This document shows, one piece after another, positions 1-6,678 of a stretch of DNA of 25,167 nt. Under the pieces are notes generated by a model that saw nothing but the letters and a program-made list of their open reading frames with translations, did no database searches and was not told the DNA's origin. Each line of letters opens with the position of its first letter. The first letter of the stretch is position 1. A program made the position numbers and the translations under genes. The stretch is from a virus. The DNA lies in IMG/VR virus record IMGVR_UViG_3300025840_000224, positions 1-25,167 of that record, one strand, 5' to 3'.

Positions 1-1536
1 TTCAAGGTTCGCGCTAATAGGGTCAGCGTCTGAGGTTAAATCCGCAGTAAGTCGCCACTGATCTATTTCGGTAATCCCATTGGTGTGCGTGTAGGGCACC
101 CAATTAGTTCCGTTCCATTGCAATAGGTCGCCCGTAGATGGGGCAGCAGTTGTTGTATCTACGTCAGTTAAGTCATCAACACCCAAAGAGACAGTGCCGG
201 ACGGGTTTGTTTGTACCCACTGGTTAGACGAGCCATCGGTGTAGTAGACGTACAACTTCAAGTCGGTGCTGTGCCACCAAAGATCTCCCGAGGACGGGCT
301 GCTAGGAGCCGTATCTGAGACAGTGACGGACGCTCCGCCTGACCCTGAACCACCGCCGCCTGTCGGGTTGGCCTGAACCCACTGATCTGAATCGCCGTCG
401 TTGTAATAGATATAGGTCTTGAGCGCGTTGGGGTCGAACCACATATCCCCCGAGCTGGGGTTGCTCGGCGCAGTTTCTTGGATCGCCACAGATGTATTGG
501 AATCGCGGGAACCAGAGGGGTTAGCCTTGACCCACTGCGACGAAGATCCGTCGTTGTAGTAAACGTAAAGCCGCAGAGTGGTTGTGTCGTACCAAAGATC
601 ACCATCAGACGGGGAGCTTGGTGCTGTATCTGCGGTGGTTACAGACGCCCCGCCGCCACCGCCCGACTGTGCAACCCAATCGTAATCTGTGCCGTTCCAA
701 CTTAAAACTTCGTTTGTGGCGGCTGTACTGGTATTGAGGTGCGTATCTACACTGGCGTCGTTATAACTACCGCCCGATGGCGAGGCCGCGTCCCAGCGGC
801 TGTTTGCGTTGTCCCATGTAAGCACTTGACCGTCTGTTGGGGCCATAGTGTTTACATCAGACAAGTCCTCAATACTCTGACCTGAAATGCTTGTCAGATA
901 CCCCGATAAGTCAGGAGGTGTATAAGTAAACACCCCGGTGTTATTGGTATATGTAAGCGCCGCTGTGCCTGCGGTGTTGGTCGTAACAGAAATGTCAGTC
1001 AGCGCAATGCCGCCGCTCGCTGTAGCAGGCTCCCACTTACTGTTCGCATTGTCCCAAGTCAGAACCTGCCCATCAGTCGGCGCTGTCGTCGATGTATCTA
1101 CATCACTAAGATCATCAATTTGTGCAGCCCTGGGGATGATAATTTCCCCTGCCATCGCAGCATGAGCAGAACAGTTGTAATAAAGCTTAGACGGCGCGTC
1201 CTGCGGAACAACAAACTTAATCGTCCCGCTGGCAGTTCCGTTGTTGGTTACACCATCGGAGTAAGCGTTGCCCGTGCCGGTGCCAGATACCGTCTTGATG
1301 TAGAACGGATGGCCGGTGGCGTTTACTGCAAACTCGTAAGTCTTACCCCTGTGCAGGTAAAGCGTCGGGTTACTGTCGCTATCGGTGCCGAATCCGTTGA
1401 AGACATAAGCACTGGAAGCATTGTTGGTAACAGCGAAGTATCCGTCAGATGTGGCAACGTCCCACACGCCGAGTGTGGCGTTATAGATAAATCCGTTGAA
1501 AAGGTCGCCGCCTGATGGGTTGTCTGGGAAATTCAT
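1..1536 (-). CDS. Tail fibre protein with cupredoxin-like domain (3' end missing)
   Basis: The frame stays open from an ATG at 1536 to the window edge (512 codons, no stop), so the gene is C-terminally truncated by the window. Residues about 56-135 form a cupredoxin-like domain: NPTLYLHRGKTYEF, then GHPFYI, then VPQDAPSKLYYNCSAHAAMAG. H76, C122, H125 and M128 match type-1 copper ligands with amicyanin-like C-x2-H-x2-M spacing. Next come two DLSDV..PTDGQVLTWDNANS modules (about 143-168 and 225-248), a Gly-rich linker, and three 40-residue repeats around a DGDLWY/YVYYNDG core. A further DDLTDVDT module lies near the cut end. Such low-complexity linker modules and this fold are familiar in marine phage fibres. 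The upstream gene stops in a TAATG overlap with this start, so translation is probably coupled. Role as a virion fibre is inferred from composition and position; copper binding is untested. Confidence 0.82.
   Translation of the reverse strand, partial: MNFPDNPSGGDLFNGFIYNATLGVWDVATSDGYFAVTNNASSAYVFNGFGTDSDSNPTLYLHRGKTYEFAVNATGHPFYIKTVSGTGTGNAYSDGVTNNGTASGTIKFVVPQDAPSKLYYNCSAHAAMAGEIIIPRAAQIDDLSDVDTSTTAPTDGQVLTWDNANSKWEPATASGGIALTDISVTTNTAGTAALTYTNNTGVFTYTPPDLSGYLTSISGQSIEDLSDVNTMAPTDGQVLTWDNANSRWDAASPSGGSYNDASVDTHLNTSTAATNEVLSWNGTDYDWVAQSGGGGGASVTTADTAPSSPSDGDLWYDTTTLRLYVYYNDGSSSQWVKANPSGSRDSNTSVAIQETAPSNPSSGDMWFDPNALKTYIYYNDGDSDQWVQANPTGGGGSGSGGASVTVSDTAPSSPSSGDLWWHSTDLKLYVYYTDGSSNQWVQTNPSGTVSLGVDDLTDVDTTTAAPSTGDLLQWNGTNWVPYTHTNGITEIDQWRLTADLTSDADPISANLE
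196..630 (-). repeat. Three 40-residue coding repeats in the fibre gene
   Basis: Three in-frame 120-nt copies lie at 511-630, 358-477 and 196-315. Each starts at the D/E before TAPS and ends at NP(S/T)G. Shared features are TAPS(S/N)PS(S/D)GD, an aromatic pair, Y(V/I)YYxDG and QWVxxNP. Copy starts are 153 and 162 nt apart, with Gly/Ser linkers of different length between them. Shorter relatives occur in the next two fibre genes at about 2013-2126 and 2903-3010. Confidence 0.85.
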
Positions 1537-2309
1537 TAAACGTCTCCGACCTTGACGGCTGTTACTTCAGCAGAAATATCGCCCGTTCTATTAAATTGGT
1601 CATAACTAGTCCTGATCTGATAAGAGCTGCTAACAGACACAAGCCGCACCCAAGCGCCTTCTAAAGGCTCATCTGCCGAGTTATCACGAATTGTTGCCGT
1701 GGCTGCAAAACCCCCGAACCATAAGTCGTATGGGTTCTGCGTCACCCACCCATTTCCGTCATTAGTTTCCAGTCGTACTGAGGCGCTGGGGACACCACCA
1801 GACGCCGTGCTTTTTCCGATAGACATCCTCACATCAACAAGCCACGCTCCAGCCGAAAGGGTATAAGTTCCAAACGCAACACCATGAACAAAGCTGTTTT
1901 TATCAGAAGTTAGCCAGTCAGAAGACGTGCTCTCGTAACTTAAAGAGCTGCCCGCTGCAGCGGAGGTGAAGCCTACATCCTGCATTGCGGCTAAAGAGTG
2001 GACACCAGACTCTCCAGACGATGTTCCCACCGCAACCCAGTCACCCGACGCTGAGTCGTAAACATACGTCACCCCATTGCTCTCTGAGAACCAAGGCTGA
2101 CCGTCGATAGGGTTTGATGGCTTGGTAGACGAGGTTGTTATAAATGAATCAGCAACTAAATTAGCCCACGACCCGTTTTCTCTTATGTACTGCGTACCAT
2201 CTGAGGGCGCGTCGTCTAACTTGTCTGTATTCAAGTTAGAGAAGTTTGCGTCCATCTCAGTGGCGCTGAGAGGCGAGCCTTTACCTGATACTGTGACAAC
2301 CGTAGCCAT
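1536..2309 (-). CDS. Tail fibre/adhesin protein with jelly-roll-like C-terminus
   Basis: A 257-residue protein. Residues 1-50 carry a phage fibre N-terminal module (SGKGSPLSATEMDANFSNLNTDK, then DAPSDGTQY), nearly the same as in the upstream gene. Residues 62-99 are a shortened copy of the 40-residue fibre repeat (TKPSNPIDGQPWFSESNG, then TYVYDSASGDWV). The C-terminal half (about 125-257) has alternating hydrophobic beta-strand segments such as GTYTLSAGAWLVDVRMSIG. That pattern suggests a C1q/TNF-like jelly roll of the sort used as receptor-binding tips. The two ends overlap by one base with the flanking genes as TAATG, so the three fibre genes are probably translated in tandem. Fibre role is inferred from module content and location; no receptor is indicated. 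Confidence 0.75.
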   Translation of the reverse strand: MATVVTVSGKGSPLSATEMDANFSNLNTDKLDDAPSDGTQYIRENGSWANLVADSFITTSSTKPSNPIDGQPWFSESNGVTYVYDSASGDWVAVGTSSGESGVHSLAAMQDVGFTSAAAGSSLSYESTSSDWLTSDKNSFVHGVAFGTYTLSAGAWLVDVRMSIGKSTASGGVPSASVRLETNDGNGWVTQNPYDLWFGGFAATATIRDNSADEPLEGAWVRLVSVSSSYQIRTSYDQFNRTGDISAEVTAVKVGDV

Positions 2310-3196
2310 TAGGTTGCCCCTAGTCGCTGAAACAGCACATGGACATCTAACTTGTCACTTGAGGCAGCGTTTGAGTCTGATTTGGCTCTAAGCCTTATTT
2401 TATGTGTGCTAGTGCTAGTTACATCAAAAACAAAAGAAAGCGTGGCTGTTGAATTATGCTCCGCCGTGTTAGAAGAGCTAGTCTGATGTGATCTATCAGC
2501 AAAGCTATTTCCAGTGAGGTTCGAGTAGGTCGAGCCGTCTGTAGTTTTTTCTATGCTTCCCCCAAGAATTGCTGCAGTCCGATTTGAGGAGGAAGTGCCA
2601 TAAAAAGAAAAGTCAGCTCTAACAAGCCAATGACCAGTAGAAGGGAAGGTAAACACACCAGATGTCTGCGTCATTGCGCCGTTAATATTTGTCTGCCGCG
2701 CCCAACCTGAACTAACAACGGAGTTTGTGCTCGCGCCGAAGGTCAACGTTCCGCTTTCCCACTGCTCAATGACAGGCGTTTCGTTTATCCACTTGGACGC
2801 GCCGCTGTCATAAACGAGAATGTCTTTATCTTGGACAGACGTGATTGCTACGTCACTCATCTCAGACAAATTGCTGAAACCACCTAGCGAACCAGTCGGC
2901 GCACCAGTAGCCACCCACTGCGAAGATGTTCCATCGTCGTAATACACGTAAGTAACGCCATTACTTTCTGAATACCAAACGTCTCCATCAGATGGAGATG
3001 ACGGTGCTGTGCTAGACGTTGTGATCGTAGCCGCAGCAGCAGTAACCGCCGTCCACGCACCAGACTGACGGGCATAAGTGGTTCCGTCAGATGGAGCGTC
3101 CTCGATCTTGTCTGTATTCAGATTAGTGAAATTAGAGTCCACCTCTGTGTTAGTCAGAGGTGAACCCTTTCCACTACGAGTGACAATGGTTGCCAT
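2309..3196 (-). CDS. Tail fibre/adhesin protein, paralogue of the next gene
   Basis: A 295-residue protein. Its N-terminus (SGKGSPLTNTEVDSNFTNLNTDK) is a clear paralogue of the start of the following gene. Residues about 62-98 hold the shared fibre module (TAPSSPSDGDVWYSESNG, then YVYYDDGTSSQWV). A short SNLSEMSDV linker follows at about 108-116. The C-terminal part from about residue 145 has strands such as SGVFTFPSTGHWLVRADFSF and ends in DVHVLFQRL, consistent with a trimeric jelly-roll tip. The C-terminal domain differs from the paralogue's, as expected if receptor-binding tips were exchanged while the base was kept. An AGGA sequence 8 nt before the ATG serves as ribosome-binding site. Its stop overlaps the next ATG by one base. 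Confidence 0.77.
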   Translation of the reverse strand: MATIVTRSGKGSPLTNTEVDSNFTNLNTDKIEDAPSDGTTYARQSGAWTAVTAAAATITTSSTAPSSPSDGDVWYSESNGVTYVYYDDGTSSQWVATGAPTGSLGGFSNLSEMSDVAITSVQDKDILVYDSGASKWINETPVIEQWESGTLTFGASTNSVVSSGWARQTNINGAMTQTSGVFTFPSTGHWLVRADFSFYGTSSSNRTAAILGGSIEKTTDGSTYSNLTGNSFADRSHQTSSSNTAEHNSTATLSFVFDVTSTSTHKIRLRAKSDSNAASSDKLDVHVLFQRLGAT

Positions 3197-3210
3197 CGTG
3201 TTTTCCTATA

Positions 3211-3657
3211 TTAGGAAGCTGAGACCGTTATAGTCCACGTAATGGTCATGCTGTCATCAGCAGCTTTTGTGACGGTCCCAAAGACCGTACGGCAGAGCAT
3301 CGTTCCTGCTGAAGAGGCATTGAAGATACCGGCTTCGGTCAATGAACCAGTTCCGTCACCTGCGGCCCAGCTACAAACATATGCAATAGCGTTATCTGTA
3401 ACCGTGGTGCTGGTTAAGGCGTTACGATCCAGCTCGGTGCCGAGAGCAGTGTCAGCGCCAGCCGCAGCAGTAGAGCCAGTGCCCACTGCCATGTGGCTCA
3501 TTACGTTCTCGCTCGTACCGCTCATGCGAGATGCAATGTAGTCCAGTCCAGTGTCAACAATCAGGTTTTCAACCTTCTTCTCGTCTTTGATACTTCCATC
3601 GGGGCCACGAACAATGATGTCCAGTGTTCCCTTAGCTTTGAGTCCATCGATGATCAT
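3211..3657 (-). CDS. Phage tail structural protein, 148 residues
   Basis: A full-length small protein of a type recurrent in tailed phages. It has a short basic start, then KVENLIVDTGLDYIASRM, then HMAVGTGSTAAAGADTALG, then LTEAGIFNASSAGTMLCRTV, ending in a strand-rich SMTITWTITVS. I recognise this pattern from unnamed phage tail or virion proteins encoded next to fibres. The exact role (fibre attachment or baseplate decoration) is unknown. The ATG is preceded by AAGGA at good spacing. It lies 12 nt after the 18-residue-repeat gene and 14 nt before the first fibre paralogue, which fits an appendage role. Confidence 0.65.
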   Translation of the reverse strand: MIIDGLKAKGTLDIIVRGPDGSIKDEKKVENLIVDTGLDYIASRMSGTSENVMSHMAVGTGSTAAAGADTALGTELDRNALTSTTVTDNAIAYVCSWAAGDGTGSLTEAGIFNASSAGTMLCRTVFGTVTKAADDSMTITWTITVSAS

Positions 3658-3669
3658 GGCTTAGTTCCT

Positions 3670-4950
3670 TTAGGTTAGGGTTCGTTTGACTCCGACAAAG
3701 TCGTCGCTGAAATAGTCAGTGCTACTGACGTAGCCCTGAGCCAGAAGAACGCCCGTGTCGGAGCAGTTAGCGGGGTCTTCTAGGGTCTTGGAGAATGCGG
3801 CAACGTAAGCATCCGCCGCATCGAAAGTGTTTGATTTGTTCGCGCCGAAGGAGAAAGCAGCAGCGTCTGTCGCATTGGCTGTGTTGCTGGGGTTAACCAC
3901 TTCCTCAAGTGAGAACGCATCCGAGATGTCAGCGGTGTCAGCAATAACTTTGGAAATCGACTTGGCGAACACGTCGGCAACCGAAGGCGTTTCGGTCCTG
4001 ACAAGAGACAGAGAGAACACAGTACTCTCACTAACTTCTGCCGTGTTTCCTGTCTGAAGGCCGGTGCCAAAGTTTTTCTCAAGCAGGAGTAGCGGGCTGT
4101 CAGCGGCGTCCGCGCCATCCGACTTAACCAAGCTGGGTGTTTTGCCTACCTGCTCTGATATTGACGGGGCTTCGCTAAGGGTCTTGCTGAATGTGTAAGA
4201 GTGAACATCCGTTGCTGACGGGCTTTCGGAAATAGACTTGCTGTAACCTAAAGCAGCAACGTCTGTTGCTCCCGCCGTATTTTGGGGGAACTGATTTAAG
4301 CCCTCAGTTATTGAAGGAGAAATTGAGTCTCCAACACTAACTGAGTCGCTAAACGTTCGCACGTACTGTACTACACGGGAAAACACGTCTGCAGCTACGG
4401 GCGTATCAGTTAAACTTTTATTGACTGTAAATATTTGCGCGTCAGTAATTTGTGGAGCTTCTGACAGATTTTTAGAAAAACTCCATAGATAGCTGTCAGT
4501 ACTAGACGCGGCGTCTGAGTACGCAGGCTGAAAATATATCTGAGCTATATCAGTCGCCGACCACGCGTCTGCGTAAACAGTATCGAGGTCAAAACTAAAG
4601 CTATCGCTAGCCTCAGCCATTTCTGAGACATTCTTTGCAAATTGAACAGCGGCGGCGTCCAGAACCGTGCCCGTGGACACCACGTCAGAAACATTTTTGA
4701 ACAAGTGAGCAACGTAAAGATCAGAACTGCCTGCCGAATCGATAATGGCTTTTTCCACTGCGACTCGCATAAGATCGGCCAATAACATTTCATCAGTTAG
4801 AGAAATAATCTTACCGACAAACAACGATCCAGAGTCCAAATGCACGTTTGTAGCAATCATTTCTGCTGTGCGAACGTCCGCAAGGCTAATCTGTGCATTA
4901 GCCTCGCTAATTGCTCTAAGCAGTGCTTGCTGTATGAAAGCGCGAATCAT
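3670..4950 (-). CDS. Virion appendage protein built of 18-residue repeats
   Basis: A 426-residue protein with a helical N-terminus (residues 1-66: MIRAFIQQALLRAISEANAQ, then SLTDEMLLADLMRVAVEK). The rest is almost wholly a tandem repeat from about residue 67 to 405. The unit is 18 residues, for example KSISESPSATDVHSYTFS (238-255) and KNLSEAPQITDAQIFTVN (160-177). Position 5 is usually D/E and position 11 is Asp in most units (D77, D116, D134, D152, D170, D188, D248, D284, D326, D344, D362, D380, D398). The C-terminus reads SSTDYFSDDFVGVKR. It begins within an ATGA overlap with the BppU-like gene, so the two are coupled. I do not recognise a named family. The regular period and location between baseplate-like and fibre genes suggest a fibrous or solenoid tail component. 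Confidence 0.72.
   Translation of the reverse strand: MIRAFIQQALLRAISEANAQISLADVRTAEMIATNVHLDSGSLFVGKIISLTDEMLLADLMRVAVEKAIIDSAGSSDLYVAHLFKNVSDVVSTGTVLDAAAVQFAKNVSEMAEASDSFSFDLDTVYADAWSATDIAQIYFQPAYSDAASSTDSYLWSFSKNLSEAPQITDAQIFTVNKSLTDTPVAADVFSRVVQYVRTFSDSVSVGDSISPSITEGLNQFPQNTAGATDVAALGYSKSISESPSATDVHSYTFSKTLSEAPSISEQVGKTPSLVKSDGADAADSPLLLLEKNFGTGLQTGNTAEVSESTVFSLSLVRTETPSVADVFAKSISKVIADTADISDAFSLEEVVNPSNTANATDAAAFSFGANKSNTFDAADAYVAAFSKTLEDPANCSDTGVLLAQGYVSSTDYFSDDFVGVKRTLT
3736..4752 (-). repeat. About 19 tandem 18-residue (54-nt) coding repeats
   Basis: Reading the protein in 18-residue steps from residue 67 keeps register for long stretches: 67-84, then 106-213, 238-291 and 316-405. Three units of 21-24 residues (85-105, 214-237, 292-315) break the step. 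The units are diverged at both protein and DNA level, so the repeat is old rather than a recent slippage array. Confidence 0.8.
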
Positions 4951-5321
4951 CCGAAAGCGGCTCTAACCTTTAATTTCAGTAGGTCAACTACTGTCTGGAT
5001 TGATCCGTCTTGGAATGTGGCTTCGATTTCTCCTTCGAAAATCCCCGCTGTATCTAACGCAGGTGCAGGAAAATCTGTCGTCGCAACCCCGTTGTCAGCA
5101 TCACTAATGGTCATCGTCAAAGTCGACTTGACCGTTGATGATCCAAGCTCCCTGATACGTAATCGTACAGTGGCCCCGTTGAGGTCAATGGGAGCCCAAG
5201 TATCGGGATTATTAGGGTCGAGCGTAGCCCCCGAAGCAGCTTCGCTAGCGTCTTTCAGAGTAACTACTACCCTCGGCAGCGTATCTCCCTGAACGAGTTC
5301 GAGTGTATCCGAGTAAGCCAT
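4947..5321 (-). CDS. BppU-like baseplate/tail protein, Ig-type fold
   Basis: A 124-residue protein with the layout of the BppU N-terminal (baseplate upper protein) family: LVQGDTLPRVVVTLKD, a DLNGATVRLRIRE strand, a KSTLTMTISDADNGVATTDF segment, then GIFEGEIEATFQDGSIQTV and a closing LLKLKVRAAF strand. In this family the domain is a beta-sandwich that attaches appendages to the tail. An insert (SGATLDPNNPDTWAPI, about residues 30-45) lengthens the first loop. The stop codon forms an ATGA overlap with the 18-residue-repeat gene, making the two proteins likely assembly partners. No strong Shine-Dalgarno lies in the 24-nt gap before its ATG. Family match is from recall of the pattern. Confidence 0.66.
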   Translation of the reverse strand: MAYSDTLELVQGDTLPRVVVTLKDASEAASGATLDPNNPDTWAPIDLNGATVRLRIRELGSSTVKSTLTMTISDADNGVATTDFPAPALDTAGIFEGEIEATFQDGSIQTVVDLLKLKVRAAFG

Positions 5322-5345
5322 ATCTTATATTACCACTGCTAATAG

Positions 5346-5699
5346 TCAAACGTAAGTCCATAGCATCGGAGAACTATCACGCCGATCCACATGGATGAAG
5401 GTTTTTGCTACTCCAATTCCGGTAAATCCTTGCTCTATCGCCTTTGTTACGATAGTCCATCGCTGCGCCCCACCACTTACCGCTATATCTGCTGCAATCC
5501 CTTGAGCATGTTGACCGGGGGAACTTTTTTTAGCTTCGAGGCTGTGTCTGGGAGATCTATAACCAGAAGTAATGACAAATGGAAAGCCACACGCTTCTCG
5601 CAATTCATCCAAGCTCATAATGAAGTCAAGATCCATCTCGTTCTCACCCGTCTCTTGGCAGTTAAAATCGCTCAGCTTGAAGTATTTAAACGCGCTCAT
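5346..5699 (-). CDS. Endolysin, peptidase M15-type (D-Ala-D-Ala carboxypeptidase-like)
   Basis: A 117-residue protein of the Peptidase_M15_3 type, which cuts peptidoglycan cross-links or stem peptides. Visible motifs are FKLSDFNC at the start, ITSGYRSPRHS (43-53), GQHAQGIAADI (62-72) and FIHVD (101-105). Zinc ligands should be H64, D71 and H103. The size is normal for a single-domain phage lysin; there is no cell-wall binding domain and no signal peptide, so it needs a holin. The frame is open upstream to a TTG at 5867. The ATG at 5699 is preferred because it makes an ATGA overlap with the small membrane protein and because homology starts there. It is the last gene of the lysis cassette. Confidence 0.86.
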   Translation of the reverse strand: MSAFKYFKLSDFNCQETGENEMDLDFIMSLDELREACGFPFVITSGYRSPRHSLEAKKSSPGQHAQGIAADIAVSGGAQRWTIVTKAIEQGFTGIGVAKTFIHVDRRDSSPMLWTYV

Positions 5700-5890
5700 T
5701 CTTTTTTCCCTAAAAACAGGCCAAACGCCCCAGTCAGCGCTCCGGTCATAACCGATACCATCGCCGCCTGCTCGGGCATTGGCGCGGGCAGCGTCATAAA
5801 CCACTCGACGACCCGATAAGTCATAACGACCATCGCCAGCATTAATAACCTGGGGATGATTCGCCAAGCATTAAGGTTTTCGGGCGTCAT
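5696..5890 (-). CDS. Small two-helix membrane protein, putative holin/antiholin
   Basis: A 64-residue protein. It opens MTPENLNAWRIIPRLLMLAM and has two hydrophobic helices (about 11-32 and 41-60), ending in the charged tail GKKE. This pattern is common in marine phage lysis regions, where it is usually labelled putative holin. It overlaps the 3TM holin by four bases (ATGA) and the endolysin by four bases (ATGA), so it sits exactly between them. With a second holin-like gene directly upstream, one of the two may act as antiholin or pinholin partner. That division of roles is inference. Confidence 0.72.
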   Translation of the reverse strand: MTPENLNAWRIIPRLLMLAMVVMTYRVVEWFMTLPAPMPEQAAMVSVMTGALTGAFGLFLGKKE

Positions 5891-6288
5891 TTCTCGCGTG
5901 ACACTCTTTTGGTCTTTTCGAACGTCCTTAAACCTCCAAGCCCCAACATTCCGAGAAGCACTGTCAGCAAGCTGTCCATGTCAAACTCAGGAAGCGGGGG
6001 CGCTTCCACACCCGTGTACGCAATCACAAACGTAGCCAATGGCTGTAAAACGAAATGCCAGAATAAGGCGATTGAACAGCACCAGCCGGTTGCCGGACGC
6101 CAGCCCGCCACAAAGATCGATTTGTGCGTTGCTTCGGCCTTATTTATCTCAATTTGACCTTTCGCCAGTTCGTGAGCATGGCGTTCGGACATGGTGGCGA
6201 TCTCATGGGCCAAACGATTACGCTCATCTGCGTCAGGGATGAACTTGTCGAGAAGCCCCGTGACGGGGCCGATTAATGCTTCAAGCAT
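5887..6288 (-). CDS. Holin, 3TM/GTA-holin type
   Basis: A 133-residue protein resembling the 'holin of 3TMs, for gene-transfer release' family. It has an amphipathic N-terminus (LIGPVTGLLDKFIPDADE), a charged helix (about 21-55), the WRPATGW motif (63-69) leading into a membrane segment (about 67-91), and a second hydrophobic segment (about 104-122), then the basic tail RTFEKTKRVSREK. Holins of this kind form inner-membrane lesions that release the endolysin. It starts in a one-base TAATG overlap with the exported EF-hand-like protein and ends in an ATGA overlap with the 64-residue membrane protein. Confidence 0.8.
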   Translation of the reverse strand: MLEALIGPVTGLLDKFIPDADERNRLAHEIATMSERHAHELAKGQIEINKAEATHKSIFVAGWRPATGWCCSIALFWHFVLQPLATFVIAYTGVEAPPLPEFDMDSLLTVLLGMLGLGGLRTFEKTKRVSREK

Positions 6289-6668
6289 TACTCACCCCAA
6301 CCGTCATCATTTTCGTCGTATTTGCCGTCGTTGTTGGTGTCACACGCCCGCTGCCACGAAATCATGTCGAAAGTTAAACCTTCGTGCCATGGGATATAGG
6401 CTTTACACCATTCATGGGAGCCTATAGCCATGTCATCAGTACCATCTGGATCGGGGACATAATCACGCTTAGACCAAGGCTTTTGGACACGAAAAAACGT
6501 ATCCTTGTTCTTCATCAGTTGCCGCTTGAATAAAGCGCTATTTGGAGTGCTGATGTAAATCTCCTGATTAGTTTTCAGCGTGTATGTAGACCCGTCGTCA
6601 TAGTTAATAACGGTTTCCGCTGACGCGGCGCTTGCCGCGAGTAATGCTGCTAGTGCTGTTTTTTTCAT
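6288..6668 (-). CDS. Exported protein with EF-hand-like calcium loop, lysis region
   Basis: A 126-residue protein with a textbook Sec signal peptide (MKKTALAALLAASAASA, AxA cleavage after residue 17) and no lipobox Cys. The mature part has an aromatic, charged middle (FFRVQKPWSKRDYVPDPDG) and two cysteines (C88, C109) that could form a disulfide in the periplasm. The C-terminus carries an EF-hand/dockerin-like loop: D110, N112, D114, G115, D118 and D121. It would act in the periplasm. It is the first gene of the lysis block, with a strong GGGGAAGG ribosome-binding site, 10 nt after the giant ejection protein. Function is unknown; a lysis accessory or cell-envelope role fits the position. It lacks spanin features (no lipobox, no transmembrane anchor after cleavage). 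Confidence 0.75.
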   Translation of the reverse strand: MKKTALAALLAASAASAETVINYDDGSTYTLKTNQEIYISTPNSALFKRQLMKNKDTFFRVQKPWSKRDYVPDPDGTDDMAIGSHEWCKAYIPWHEGLTFDMISWQRACDTNNDGKYDENDDGWGE

Positions 6669-6678
6669 GACCTTCCCC

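Noticed and set aside
3780-4118. Alternative-frame open stretch in the 18-residue repeat gene
   Set aside because: Ser/Arg/Leu-rich shadow of the repeat DNA; the true frame keeps an exact 18-residue period.
3736-4752. CRISPR array or direct DNA repeat
   Set aside because: The 54-nt period exists only at the protein level in diverged form; there are no identical repeats with unique spacers.
5700-5867. N-terminal extension of the endolysin frame back to a TTG at 5867
   Set aside because: It overlaps almost all of the 64-residue membrane protein, starts with a rare codon, and homology with M15 lysins begins at the internal ATG, which makes a clean ATGA junction.
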